64,000 bases of DNA from Cryptomeria japonica (GCF_030272615.1 NW_026729144.1:1-64000); one strand, 5' to 3'. Positions 1-10,986 are shown, numbered from the stretch's first letter. The notes: generated from the sequence alone by a model not told the origin. Made by a program: numbers and translations.

Positions 1-890
1 AGGTCTTCAAGCTTATGTGCTCGGTAATCACTATGTAGGATCCCTGTGCTAACACTTCCCCGCATGCATTGTTTATCAACAATTCCTTATTTATAAACAA
101 TTTTCTAATTGCTGAATCTCCTTGATCACATTTCCCATGATCAATCTTAGCCGTCAGATCTTCAATCTTGACTAGGTTCAATGTATCCTTAGATCTGAAA
201 AAATGTTTTACTTGCATACCTTCCTAGGAACTTGTGCTAGGTTATTGTGGTTCAATCTGTGTTGTAGATATTCCTCTTGATTTTCCATTGCCGTAGATCC
301 TTAACAAACTTCATGCACGACATACCAATCATTTATTCATCTCTAGCTCATCAGCGTCCTTCATTAAATAATGTTTTTATCCATCCAATGTGATCTGTCA
401 TAACTCGGTTGCAACTCGGTAAATACTAAACTTTACTCGGTAGACATTCCGCCTTCATTAACCAATATCGATAACCTTAGGGTTTGCCAACTAGGTTCCT
501 TAGGGTTTACCGACTAGGTTCTTTGCTTGGTGACATACTATAGTATTAACCTTACAATCAACAACATATGTAGGATATCAAAACAATCTAAACATCATGA
601 TCTCATCATTGTCTAACTCGGTAATAGTTGCCCACTGAATAACTTATTTCTCCCCTTATTCATCACATTCTTTTTGTATCTTTTACCGACATCTTAATTC
701 TCTTCAAATCAATCTTCTCAAGATATTACAACACCATACTGAATCAGGAAATCAAGTTCTTGACATCAATGACAAAATAATGTTATAAAGATAGTTATCA
801 TCCTTTTTTAGTTATATCAATAATCTCCAACAACCTTCTCAATATCCTTAATGAAATGCCAACAATCTCCTTTCTATTGAAATTCCAACA
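1..890 (-). repeat. 3' LTR of the copia element (partial)
   Basis: Positions 1-890 align with 6185-7050. The minus-strand start is TGTTGGAATTTC at 890, directly preceded by the purine tract. About 530 bp of this LTR should lie left of the window. A 24-bp segment near 485-515 (a second copy of the TTAGGGTTTRCC-type motif) is present here and absent from the other LTR. Confidence 0.9.
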
Positions 891-891
891 A

Positions 892-903
892 TCTCCCCCT
901 TTG
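892..903 (-). other. polypurine tract of copia element
   Basis: The minus strand reads AAAGGGGGAGAT immediately before the TGTTGG start of the 3' LTR. This is the usual plus-strand priming site of plant copia elements. Confidence 0.85.
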
Positions 904-1379
904 GCATTGATGGCAAAACCAACTTTTAAATGGTAATACCAACAAGATATTCAAATTGATTCAGATTCAGATTGCTATTAGACTTCTCGTGCTATCCTTG
1001 AGCTGTTAAAATCTTCTGAAGTCTTCTAGGCTTTCTCCCTCTTTCATTAGGCTTCTGAGCTGTTGTCTTGCATTTAGTCTTCTCCCCCTGTCATTAGTCT
1101 TCTGTTATCTTCTTCATTTAGGGATTTACCATTTAGTTCTACCATTTAGTCTTCTCCCCTTTGACAACAATGCCAAAAAATAAAAGAACTAAATCATGAT
1201 TTCTTCCCCTGTGAAGTTATTTGCCTTGCTATGTATCATCTCAGTCTCGGTCAAAGCAACTTGTCTCTATTCACTAGTTCCTGCACACCTTTAGAAAACC
1301 TCCTAAAGTGCATAAATCAACATCAATCCACACATAATACTCTATAGATTCATCAAATTGATGCTTTCACCAAACTCTG

Positions 1380-1697
1380 TCAATGAGTAGAAGATAAGGG
1401 TAGGACCCCTAACTTGCTTTTGAGATACTCAAAAGTGTCCCTTGGCAGTGGCTTTGTGAAGATATCTGCTATTTGCTCCTTTGAACTAATATATTCCAGC
1501 ACAACTTTCTTCTCTTGAACTTCTTCTCTGAGATAATGATACTTTATAGAGATATGTTTTGTCTTAGAGTGCATTACCGGATTCTTTGAAATGTTAATGG
1601 CACTCATATTATCACAGAATATAGTTACTGGCTCGGTAACTTTCTCATTTATACCTTCCAACAGTTGCTTGATCCATGCTATATTGGTACAATTCAA
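1380..1697 (-). pseudogene. copia RNase H, C-terminal part of polyprotein
   Basis: This is the last piece of the copia polyprotein. The translation contains FCDNMSAINISKNPV, HSKTKHISIKYHYLRE and QIADIFTKPLP, which match the C-terminal half of Ty1/copia RNase H: the DN(x)SA(I/L) catalytic aspartate, the KHI(D/S)(I/V)(R/K)YH(Y/F)(I/L)R signature and the (A/L)AD(I/L)(F/L)TK end. It ends with a stop a few codons after the TKPLP motif, as in full-length elements. The piece is separated from the N-terminal RNase H half (1746-1943) by a frame break. Confidence 0.88.
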
Positions 1698-1745
1698 TGC
1701 CGTAGCGACATATTCAACTTCAGCTGTTGACTGTGAAATGCATCT

Positions 1746-1943
1746 TTATTTCTTGCTAAGCCAACTTACTAGACTATCACCCAGAAAGAAAGCTCCACCA
1801 CTTGTGCTTTTCCTGTCATCAATGTTGCCTGCCCAATTAGCATCAGTATAAAATTTTAAATCAAAATTATTTCTCTTTTCATATACTAAGCCATAATCTT
1901 CAGTGCCTCTTAGGTATCTAAAAATTCTCTTAATTGCTGTCAT
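1746..1943 (-). pseudogene. copia RNase H, N-terminal part
   Basis: The motifs AIKRIFRYLRGT, GLVYE, FYTDANWAGN, DRKSTSGGAFFLG and SWLSKK form the typical Ty1/copia RNase H entry, with the first catalytic Asp in TDANWAG. The frame opens upstream into HMTAIK without a true start. It is a segment of the polyprotein and not a separate gene. A frameshift or stop at about 1745 separates it from the following half. Confidence 0.88.
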
Positions 1944-2033
1944 ATGTGTTTATTTGGGATCTGCAGAGAATCTTGCAACAATACCTACTGCATGTGCTAT
2001 ATCCGATCTACTGTGCACAACATATTGCAACTT

Positions 2034-2867
2034 TCAAATCATAGATCGGTAAAGTGTCTCATCAACAGATGCAGATTCACCATTCTTTGATAGTTTACAG
2101 TTAGTAGTCATAGGAGTACTTACAGGTTTAGAATCCTGCATTCCAAATTTCTTCAAGATTTCCTTTATGTAGTTGGATTGAGTAATGAAAATCTCATCTT
2201 TCATTTGCAGTATCTGTAAACCTATAAAATACTTTATCTCACTTATTAGTGACATCTCAAATTCTTTGCACATTTCATTTCCAGAGTTCTTACATAAGGA
2301 GTCATTACCACAAAAAATAATATCATCAACAAATATGGCTGAGATCAGTATTCCATTGTCCTCATCATTCTTCATGTACATATTGTTGTTTTCACTTGTC
2401 CTTATAAAACCAATCTTGATCAAATAAGAGTGCAGTCTTTCATACCATGCTCTAGGTGCTTGTTTTAGACCATATAAAGCTTTGTTTAGTTTACATACTT
2501 GATCTTTACTCTTGTCTTCAACAAATCCTTCAGGTCGTTCAATATAAACTTCTTCTTCTAGTATACCATTCAAAAATGCAGATTTAACATCCATTTGATA
2601 TACCTTGAAATTTTTGAAAGTAGCATATGCCAACGATGTTCTTACTCCCTCAAGTCTAGCCACAGGTGCAAAAGTCTCACCATAATCTATTCCTTCTTCT
2701 TGAGCATAACCTTTGCAAAATAGTCTTGCTTTGTTGCGAATGACCTCACCTTTTTCATTTAGCTTGTTTCTGAAAATCCACTTTGTACCAATTATATTTT
2801 TGTCCTTCGGTCTTGGGATCAGTGTCCATGTGTCATTCTTCTTGATTTGATCAATCTCTTCTGTCAT
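2034..2867 (-). pseudogene. copia reverse transcriptase segment
   Basis: The 277-codon open piece reads through most of the RT (RVT_2 type). Visible motifs in order are NDTWTLIPRP, GTKWIFRNKLNEKGE, ARLFCKGYAQEEGIDY, ETFAPVARLEG, QMDVKSAFLNG (motif A aspartate), ALYGLKQAPRAWY, and FVDDIIFCG (YVDD box with F for Y). Then come the connection residues GLQI and a PVSTPM-like end. The piece starts within the polyprotein, so the nominal ATG is not a real start. Downstream the frame is broken before RNase H. Confidence 0.93.
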
Positions 2868-2984
2868 AGCATTTACCCAATCTTCAATGTTAAATGCCTC
2901 TTTTACTATTCTCCGTTCAAATTCAGATATCAGACATGTGTTGTCTCAGTTTGTTCCTTGTCATCACTGGATCATCCTTATCTC

Positions 2985-3209
2985 CTATAATCTGACTGAT
3001 GCATGATGTCTTCTGACATATTTGGCTAATATAGGCTCGGTAGGCTCTACACGATCTTCTTCATCACTCGGTAAATGGAAATTATATTCATTTTCTTTAG
3101 CAACTTTCTCGGTAGGGTTTCTCGATTGAACATAAACAAATTCTTCATAATTTTCTGGTTCTTTGGAATTTCCTTCATCATTTCTTTCTGCAAATTCATT
3201 AATTTTCAC
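2985..3209 (-). pseudogene. copia polyprotein linker between integrase and RT
   Basis: This is a hydrophilic, acidic segment with DEEDRVEPTEP. It lies between the integrase C-terminus and the RT, where copia polyproteins have a variable, poorly conserved linker. No motif is recognised. The assignment rests on position and on strand and frame continuity with its neighbours. Confidence 0.6.
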
Positions 3210-3305
3210 ATTTGCACTTTCTACTATTTTGTTAGATGATTTGATCAGACATTTAAATGCTTTACTTTTAGAAGAATAACCAAGAAATGTTCCTTCCTCG
3301 CTTTT

Positions 3306-4142
3306 CTAATCAAACTTTTCATTTTTGTCATCTTTGTGAACATAACATCTACTTCCAAAGATTTTAAAATAACTTACATTAGGTTTCTTGTCATACCAAA
3401 TCTCATATGGTGTCTTCATAGTTTCTTTCTTCAGTTGTACTCGGTTTAGGGTGTAAACTGTAGTGTTGATTGCTTCTCTCCAAAATGTTTGAGGTACCCT
3501 CTTTTCTATCATTAGGGTTCTGGCACAATCTGCAATTGATCTGTTTCTTCTCTCAGCTATCCCATTTTGCTGAGGTGTTCTCGGTGTAGACATTTGCTTT
3601 TTTATACCATGATCATTGTAGAATAAGTTAAATTCATCATAAGTGAACTCTCCTCCTCTATCAGATCTAAGACATTTCAGTTGTCTTCCTGTTTCATTTT
3701 CAACTCTTGGCTTGTACCATTTAAACATTTGAAAAGCTTCTGAATTTTCTTTTAAAAACATAACTGATATCATCCTTGAGTAATCATCCACAAATAATAT
3801 GAAATATTTATCACCATAATAACTTTGAACTTTCATGGGACCACAAAGATTAGTGTGAACAAGATCTAAAATTCCTTTAGAAGTGTAGGACTTACTTGTA
3901 AAGCTTGATCTTGTCATCTTACCCATCTGGCATCCTCGGCACATAGCATTCTCAGGTTTTTCTAAGCTCGGTAGACCTCTTACTCGGTGCTTCTTACTTA
4001 TTTTGATCATATTATCAAAATTTACATGACAAAACCTTTTATGCCATAACCAGGTATCATCTAACTTTGCATAAAGATATTTGTTCCGAGTTGAGTCAAG
4101 ATGAAATGTATTACCTTTTGTTTGTGTCCCAATAGCAGCCAT
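3306..4142 (-). pseudogene. copia GAG-pre-integrase and integrase core, catalytic Asp changed to Asn
   Basis: The segment starts with a zinc-binding pre-integrase part (WHKRFCHVNFD and CRGCQMGKM, an HHCC type) and continues into the integrase core. The usual first catalytic motif HTDLCGP reads HTNLCGP here (codon AAT), so the DDE triad has lost its first acid. The second (SDRGGEF) and third (TPQQNGIAERRNR) motifs are intact. The end RVQLKKETMKTPYEIW is the typical copia GKTPYE(I/L)W box. The piece ends at a stop; the reading continues in a shifted frame. With D to N at the active site this integrase would be inactive even if the frame were open. Confidence 0.92.
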
Positions 4143-4244
4143 CTTTCCATGTTTGTCATGAACTTTGACACATCCCTTCTGGAATTATATTCAGTATCCT
4201 GTATTGTTTAGTTGTGCTACACTCAACAAATTGTATTTCAAACC

Positions 4245-5564
4245 TTAAACCCAGTATACATCATCACATTTAGCATTATCAAGAAGTGTTATAGATCCTT
4301 TACCTTTCAGTGGACATGATGCATCATTACCAAATCTTACATAGCCTCCATCATAGTCTTGTAATTTAACAAACTTGTATTTATCACCTGTCATGTGATG
4401 TGAGCATCCACTGTCTATGATCCAAGAATCATTATTATTTATGTGAGATATTAGGGATTTTTCTTCATACCTTTCTTCATCTGATCCATCTTTAATAGCC
4501 ACATAAACAACTTCCTCTATATTAGTTTCATCAGATTTATCATCATTGGATTCCTCTTCAGCTACTAGGCATGTCTTTCTGTCTCTCCTTCTGAAGTCTT
4601 GGTGTCCTCTGTATTGGTTGTCTTTCTGCCTGTTATCTTGGTATTCTCTCTTTTCACTAGATTCTTTGTCAGGGCAGTTAGAAGCCATATGTCCTATTTT
4701 ATCACAATTGAAACATTTTAAAGGTATCTTTCCTTTATACTTACCTTTTCCTCTTGGTAACCTTCTGGCTAATAATGCTTCAAACTCTTCTTGCTTTTTG
4801 ATTTCCTCATACAGTTTGTGCACTTCTTCCATGTTCTTACGAAATCTTTCACTTGCTCCACTGTGATTCCCTTCAGAGTACCTACTCATTCTATCATTGT
4901 AATCATCAGATTCACTAATATGAAAAGAATTGAATGCAGATTCTAATTTATTTATCGAAGACCCACTGTTATCAAAATTTCTTAACTCAAATGCATGTAG
5001 CTTACCAATAGTAGCATCCAAAGAAACTGGCATATTTGGTACAGACCTTAGTTCATTGATTGCAGAGACTCGAATGGCATAAGCAGGTAGAAATGTTCTA
5101 CGCAACTTACTTGTTACATCCTTTTCTTCAATAGTTCCTCCTGCTCCTTTAATTTGATTGACAGTCTCCTTTAACCTTGTACTGTATTGGGTTATGTTCT
5201 CACTTTCATTCATTCTCATGGATTCAAGTTGTCCTCTTAGACTATCTACTTTTTCTCTTTGAACATGTTCATCACCGCCATACACAGATATGAGCTTGGT
5301 CCACATTGCTTTTTCATCATTACAACCTTCTAGATGATTAAACTCTGAGTCGGTCAATGCTGATGTTATTTCAATCATAGCTTGAATATGTTCTTGCTTT
5401 GCCTTTATCTCTTCCAAGGTCATCGGGTTGGTGGTTGGTGGTATGTAATCATTCGCCAAATAATATGTCGCATATTCTCCAATTCCTAATAAATGCAGCT
5501 TCATCCTTTTCTGCCATGTGGAGAAACTTGACTTGTTAAGCTTTGGTGCATCCCTTTTATACAT
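4245..5564 (-). CDS. copia Gag with CCHC knuckle and start of protease
   Basis: This 439-codon open frame is the N-terminal part of the polyprotein. Residues about 1-250 are a copia Gag (UBN2-type: KMWTKLISVYGGDE-like region, LRGQLESMRMNESENI, YSTRLKETVNQIKGAG). A charged coiled stretch (EEIKKQEEFEALLARRLP) follows. Next is a zinc knuckle CFNCDKIGHMASNC (CX2CX4HX4C) near residue 285, then the protease start SWIIDSGCSHHMTG with the DSG active site. The start is plausible: it lies about 50 bp downstream (minus strand) of the primer site at 5616-5626. The end is a stop inside the protease, so protease is incomplete here. Confidence 0.9.
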   Translation of the reverse strand: MYKRDAPKLNKSSFSTWQKRMKLHLLGIGEYATYYLANDYIPPTTNPMTLEEIKAKQEHIQAMIEITSALTDSEFNHLEGCNDEKAMWTKLISVYGGDEHVQREKVDSLRGQLESMRMNESENITQYSTRLKETVNQIKGAGGTIEEKDVTSKLRRTFLPAYAIRVSAINELRSVPNMPVSLDATIGKLHAFELRNFDNSGSSINKLESAFNSFHISESDDYNDRMSRYSEGNHSGASERFRKNMEEVHKLYEEIKKQEEFEALLARRLPRGKGKYKGKIPLKCFNCDKIGHMASNCPDKESSEKREYQDNRQKDNQYRGHQDFRRRDRKTCLVAEEESNDDKSDETNIEEVVYVAIKDGSDEERYEEKSLISHINNNDSWIIDSGCSHHMTGDKYKFVKLQDYDGGYVRFGNDASCPLKGKGSITLLDNAKCDDVYWV

Positions 5565-5615
5565 CTTCAGATCTTTGCCTCAAGTACCTTTAAACTTTTC
5601 TTCTGGAGTCCAAAT

Positions 5616-5626
5616 CTCTGATACCA
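5616..5626 (-). other. primer-binding site (initiator tRNA-Met type)
   Basis: The minus strand reads TGGTATCAGAG two bases after the LTR end, the standard copia priming site complementary to initiator tRNA-Met. Confidence 0.88.
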
Positions 5627-5628
5627 AT

Positions 5629-7050
5629 TGTAAAGTTTTGATGCCAATAGCTAACAAGATGAGAGGGGGGGGGGTGAATCATACAAACTTAATCTTTCAT
5701 AAAATCAACAGATTCAACCTTGGTAACTTATACTTTAGCAATATAACAAAAAACTGCTAAACATGCTAACTCATAAACACATAATCATCATAACACATAT
5801 AACACCAAATTTAACATGGAAATATACTCTTTTAGAGTATGCTCGGTTAAAAGAAAATCTTGTTAAAGATTACAAACACATTGCTAGATGTGACCCGGTT
5901 AAGGGATGTCCCTCAGATCTGTTAGGATCTTCACTTTGTTAGAAATGACCTTGTCAAAGGATTTCAAACACTCATTTAGAATGTTACCTTACTAGAGGGT
6001 TTACAAATAAGACTATTACATCCACTCGGTTAAGAGATTTTCTGTCACTTACAAAATAACAGTAATAAAAATATATCTGCAACTTCACATCTAAAATGCT
6101 AAAACAGATTTTATTTGCTCAAAACAATCTTGTCATAGGACTTATCTTGTCCCTCTGTTGGGCTCCCTACTCTGTTATTTAAACAGGTCTTCAAGCTTAT
6201 GTGCTCGGTAATCACTATGTAGCATCCCTGTGCTTACACTTGCCCGCATGCATGGTTTATCAACAATTCCTTATTTATAAACAATTTGCTAACCACTTAA
6301 TCTCCTTGATCACATTTCCCATGATCAATATTAGCTGTCACATCTTCAATCTTGACTAGGTTCAATGTATCCTTAGATCTGAAAAATGTTTTACTTGCAT
6401 ACCTTCCTAGGAACTTGTGCTAGTTTATTGCGGTTCAATCTGTGCTGTAGATCTTCCTCCTAATTTTCCATTGCCATAGATCCTTAACAAACTTCACACA
6501 TGGCATACCAATCATTTATTCATCTCCAGTGCATCAACATCCTTCATTAAATAATTCTTTTATCCATCCAATGTGATCTGTCATAACTCGGTTGCAACTC
6601 AGTAAATACTAAACTTTACTCGGTAGACATTCCGCCTTCATTAACCGATATCGATAACCTTAGGGTTTACCGACTAGGTTCTTTGCTTGGTGACATAGTA
6701 TAGTATTAACCTTACAATCAAAAACATATGTAGGATATCAAAACAATCTAAACATCATGATCTCATCATTGTCTAACTCGGTAATAGTTGCCCATTGAAT
6801 AACTTATTTCTCCCCTTATTCATCACATTCTTTCTCTGTCTTTTACCGACATCTTAATTCTCTTCAAATCAATCTTCTCAAGATATGGCAACACCATACT
6901 GAATCAGAAAATCAATTTCTTGACATCAATGACAAAATAATGTTATAAAGATAGTTATCATCCTTTTTTAGTTATATCAATAATCTCCAACAACCTTCTC
7001 AATATCCTTAATGAAATGCCAACAATCTCCTTTCTATGGAAATGCCAACA
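5629..7050 (-). repeat. 5' LTR of the copia element
   Basis: A full 1,422-bp LTR. On the minus strand it starts TGTTGGCATTTCC at 7050 and ends CTTTACA at 5629, with TG...CA termini. It aligns with the partial copy at 1-890. It holds a run of ten G at about 5665-5674 (plus strand) and repeated CTCGGTA heptamers. The LINE sequence resumes at 7051. Confidence 0.9.
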
Positions 7051-7503
7051 ATTGCCATTGCCAAGGTATTTATCCCTCATGATATTGCCCTAGTCAGGGT
7101 CCTTGTTCAAAAGCATCCAGGTCATTTTGGACATTAGGGCCTTGTTGAAGTGGGTGATTTTACGAATGCCCAACCCTCACTTAGATTTTGGGTAGCAGAC
7201 ATTGTCCCAACTCACCAGAGCGAGCCTTTTCTTTTCTTCCATACCAGTCCAAAGAAAAGTTCTTTGGATGCTCTCCAATTTAGTAGCCATGGCAGCTGAA
7301 ATTTTGAATACGGATAGGAAGTACACTGAGATTCCCTGGAGGGAAGAGGCCAATAGTTGAAGCTTCCTAGCACTACTAAGAGACCTTCCCTTCCACCAAG
7401 CCATTTTTTTCTGCATTCTTTCAAGGATAGTGACCCAAAAGGGGTTGGAGACATCCTTGACAACTAGAGGAAGCCCAAGGTACGTGCTCGGGAGGGAGGT
7501 CAT
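7051..7503 (-). pseudogene. LINE 1 ORF2, post-RT connection region, truncated
   Basis: TYLGLPLVVKD, MAWWKGRSLSSARKLQLL and FLWTGMEEKKRLALVSWDNVC match the region after the RT palm in plant LINE ORF2 (YLG(L/V)PL and W(K/R)G..LS..GK..L). The homologous segment in LINE 2 lies at 36737-37041. Translation of 7051-7180 continues with decayed LINE sequence until the copia LTR border, which marks the insertion point. Confidence 0.85.
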
Positions 7504-7533
7504 TTGATAATCAAGGATCCTAAAAATTTTATC

Positions 7534-8016
7534 TTAGAGTTTCTGAGTAGTATGAAATAAATAGATATTTCTCTTTTCATAGTTAATATGATGTCCAGAG
7601 TCATCAACATATTGGTTTAGGAAGGATTTCCAACCCTTGGCTTCAACGACAGAAGAGATCCCGAAAAGAATAATGTCATCCACAAACTCATGTAGGACAA
7701 AAGGAGGCACAGTGGAAGCAGGTTTGATGCCCCAGAGGACCCCTCTTTTGATAAGAGAGTTGAAACTAGAAGCCAAAACTTCATCAAGAATAATAAAGAG
7801 GTAGTGAGAGAGGTATTCCCCTTGCCTCAGCCCCCTAGAAGCCCCAAAGTTATCCTGAGGGCTCCCATTGAGAAGAATAGAATAGTTGACCGTAGATATG
7901 CATTCCCTAATGAGGTTGAGAAACTTTCCCCCAAAACCAAGATTTTGCATAACTTTAAAGAGAAAGTTCCAATTCACTCTATCATACGCCTTGGAGATAT
8001 CCAATTTGAGCACCAT
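7534..8016 (-). pseudogene. LINE 1 ORF2 reverse transcriptase palm
   Basis: The motifs LKLDISKAYDRVNW (motif A), NGSPQDNF.ASRGLRQG (motif B region) and HEFVDDIILFG (FxDD catalytic box with F-V-D-D) are those of an L1-clade RT. GLRQGEYLSHYLF replaces the usual GDPLSPYLF, one of several missense changes that fit an old copy. The end is a stop. The frame is broken from the fingers segment upstream. Confidence 0.92.
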
Positions 8017-8285
8017 ACCAGGTTATTGACATTTATTCATAGAATGAATGATCTCATGGGTGGAGATGGCCGCATCAAGAATTTGTCTGCCAAGGACAAA
8101 CACCTTTTGAGTCGGGCTAATCAAGGAGTCTAGGAAGGGTTTAAGCCTATTAACCAAGACTTTGTTGAAGATCTTATAGATAGTGTTACAAAGACTAATA
8201 GGGTGGAAGTTCTTAAGAAGGTAGGGCTCCTAAATTTTAGGAACAAACGCTATGAAAGTGTTATTTAGCTTTTTAAGAAGCTTCC

Positions 8286-9116
8286 CTAATATGAAGAAAT
8301 ATACTGTAGAAAGAACCATGTCATCACCCACCACATCCCAAAAGTCTTGGAAGAAAGTCGGAGGGAAGCCATCAGGGCCCGTGGGGCTTTGAAGGCCCCC
8401 ATAGAGAACATCACAATCTTAACTTCATCCTCTGAGACCAGAGTAATGGTGAGATTGTTATCTTCCATCTTTAGGGGAGACAAGAGGCAACGAAGGAGGT
8501 CCTCAACCAGCACAAGGTCCCCAATTCTGCTATCATCCCTGAACAGATCTGAGAAATAATTGGTAGTCATTCTTCCCAAGCTATCGTCATCTTTGATATC
8601 CTGATTGTGGTCATCCTTTAAATAAGAAATGTGGTTTCTTCTCCTATGGATATTGGTCGATCTGTGGAAGAACGTTGTATTTTTATCTCCCCCTTTTAAC
8701 CATTCAACCCGAGATTTTTGTTTCCAGTAGATTTCTTCCCTCATAGAGTTTTCCTTCCATTTCCTCCAGAGGTCAGCCTCCTCCAGGTGGGTGGCTTCCA
8801 AGAAATCCCCTTGATCAATTTTTTCCTGAATGGCCTCCAACTTGTATTTGATTTCGTTTTTCTGAATAAAAATATCCCCAAAGGTGTTTTTATTCCATCT
8901 CCTAACATTTCTTTTAATTAAATCTAATTTTTGGGCAACCTGAAACATGGGTGTGCCAGGGATGTTAGTCTCCCACCATGTTTTAATGCAGTCCTTGAAC
9001 TCCGGGTGGGTATTCCACATTACTTTATACCTAAAGGGGTATTTTTTTTCTTTTGGAGTTGGTGGTGCTGAAGAGAAGAAGGGGGTTATGGTCAAAAAAT
9101 GTTCTGGGGACGACAA
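8286..9116 (-). pseudogene. LINE 1 ORF2, region between endonuclease and RT palm
   Basis: The 276-codon open piece carries FRYKVMWNTHPEFKD, W.KN.FGDIF, EEIYWKQKSRVEWLKGGD and KNTTFFHRSTNIHRRRN. These are hallmarks of the stretch between endonuclease and RT in plant LINEs. It ends in the RT fingers with FSMGAFKAPRALM, where KAPGPDG is expected. The last ~25 residues are out of the expected frame, so a frameshift is likely near 8370. Confidence 0.88.
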
Positions 9117-9209
9117 AAAGTTTCAGAGTGGGACCAATACCCCAATTGCCCGAGATTAGAAATCTATCTAATCTAACCTGAATAAGATCCTTCCCTTTTC
9201 TAAATTGGA

Positions 9210-9761
9210 CTAGGCAAATCTCTGACCAATTAAGTCGACATCCAATAACCCATTCCTACCTATGAAATCCACCAAGTCAGATATGATGTCATAGTACACT
9301 AGAAGTCCTCCCAATTTTTCAGAAGGAAAAAGAAAGGAATTGAAGCCACCCACAATCATCCAATGAGTATTGTGATCATTTTCAAGAAGAGCGGTAATGT
9401 TATTCCACATAATTAACTTTCCCATTCTAATTATAGGGACATAAACATTAATGAGAAACCAGGAGTCCAGGCTACAAGAGAGTCTAGAGAAAATAAAGCT
9501 GGCAGAGGTGGTAATCAGGCTGCCATAAAACTCAAAGGGGTCCCTCATAGCTGCTAAGCCACTAGAGGCTCCACTAGCATCACTAATAAAGAACTCAACA
9601 CCAGACCATATTTTTCCCGTGATAAGGGAAAAAGGGGCATCATTCATTTTAACCTCTTGAAGAAGAAGAACCTCAATTTTATTATGAAAAATACAATTCT
9701 TGAGAGCATACTGCTTTTGAGGGTTGTTGAGACCCCTCATATTCCATGAGAGAACCTTCAT
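9210..9761 (-). pseudogene. LINE 1 ORF2 endonuclease (APE-like)
   Basis: ORF2 begins MKVLSWNMRGLN and continues with EVLLLQEVKM (catalytic Glu in QE) and INVYVP, the signature of the apurinic-type endonuclease domain of L1 LINEs. Further on, VGGFNSFLFPSEKLGG stands where GDFN is expected, so a conserved Asp is replaced by Gly. The piece stops at 9210 before the final SDH motif. It lies about 180 bp after ORF1. Confidence 0.9.
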
Positions 9762-9940
9762 TTCTTACCTCTTATGGACATCTCCAAGGTCTTCTACTTT
9801 CCATTGTCGATATCCCTTGTTGCTTCCTTTAGTCTAGATAATCTTTGTGCTGGCAAGACTGTCTTTAGGTCTGCCCCAACATCAGTCTTTACATTCCTAG
9901 TCTTACGTCTCTGTCTGATCCAATCATCATCAACAAGAAG

Positions 9941-10986
9941 TTAGCAACCACTAGAGGAAGCTCCAAGAGAGGAGAGACCCTTGCCCGAGGTAGGGGTAAT
10001 AGGTAAAGTAGTCAAGCATGATGGGCCCTTCAATAGTAACATCTCGGGAGGGGACCCAATGGGCCCAAGGGCTAGCATGGAAATGGAACCATCAACAATC
10101 TCTCCCTCCTCAAGAGGGGTGATCCTCAGAGGGGAGGAGATAAGAACCTTAGAGGGACCAAGTTTAGAGTTTAGAATTTTCGGAGCTAACAACGTCACCT
10201 CGTCTGGCAAGGGGTTGGGGGCTCCCTCAACAACTTTGGTAGGTGAGCTGAGAAGAATATTTATACTCTTCGTAAAGGGGTAGTCTTCACAACTAGCCCT
10301 GGGACCTTCCATGGAAGTAGTATCATTATTGGGGCCTTCTGTAACTGCACGACCTTTGAGCTTGAGAGGATTGGGGTCCTAAAGTTTGCACTGAGAGATA
10401 ATATGACCCACCTTGCGACATTTCTAGCAAAAGAGGGTAGCATTTTCATAGACTAGGGCTTGAGTCCAACTTCCCAACCTAGACTTGAGAGTAATGAAGT
10501 TAGGGAGATTCTTGTTGACCATAGCCTGCATGTACAAAAGTGCACATAGAACAGTCTGGATTTGGTTCTAGTTATGTCATCAACACCCACATAGTGCCCA
10601 AAGGTATTACTAATCCATCTGAAAATGGCTTCATCCCAATATTCAAGAGGGAGCCCTAGAAGGCAGACCCAAATCAGAGTTGTCCTTTGCAGGTCAGTCG
10701 TCGGGTCAAAACCAGCCTTCCATCTGAAGAGAGATAAGTTGCATCTGTCATAGGTCTAGCAACCAAAGAGGGCAATAATGATGTCTTCCTTGACAATAAA
10801 TTTAAAGAGGAAGAGAGCCCTAGGAATTGCACTAACCAAGACCCTTCCTTTCAGTCTCCCTTTGTCCAAAACCCATTTCCTAACCATTTCCATTGTATGT
10901 CGAAGAGAGAAAAATTTCCCCACTAGAGTGTTGCTCATGTTTAGCAGAATGCAGTCCAAAACTTTGTCAGGGAGCTCAAAAGTCAT
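9941..10986 (-). pseudogene. LINE 1 ORF1: DUF4283-like domain and CCHC knuckle
   Basis: Starting at 10986 the minus strand encodes NTLVGKFFSLRHTMEMVRKW, LKGRVLVSAIPRALFLFKF and IIIALFGC. After a stop come FRWKAGFDPTTDL and LGLPLEYWDEAIFRWI. This is the DUF4283 arrangement found in plant LINE ORF1 and related domesticated proteins. Near 10395-10440 a zinc knuckle FC*KCRKVGHIISQC (CX2CX4HX4C, with a TAG inside) follows. The C-terminal part (9941-10312) is a proline/leucine-rich low-complexity tail. At least three stops or frame changes break it. A nucleic-acid-binding chaperone role is known for ORF1 proteins; this copy is non-functional. Confidence 0.8.

Larger units (their letters stand above)
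1..7050 (-). mobile_element. Ty1/copia LTR retrotransposon, 3' LTR truncated by window start
   Basis: On the minus strand the order is 5' LTR (5629-7050), AT spacer, primer site TGGTATCAGAG, Gag, protease, integrase, RT, RNase H, purine tract (892-903) and 3' LTR (890 down to the window start). The domain order protease-integrase-RT-RNase H is diagnostic of Ty1/copia (Pseudoviridae-type) elements. The coding part is broken into six or more open pieces by stops and frameshifts, so this copy is dead. The two LTRs differ by several percent by eye and by a 24-bp indel, so it is clearly older than element A at 40-48 kb. It interrupts the RT of a LINE that resumes at 7051. The target duplication cannot be checked because the far end is outside the window. 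Confidence 0.93.

Noticed and set aside
5665-5674. Run of ten G as an assembly artefact
   Set aside because: Similar G runs are common near this end of plant copia LTRs; it is plausible sequence, although run length may be inexact.
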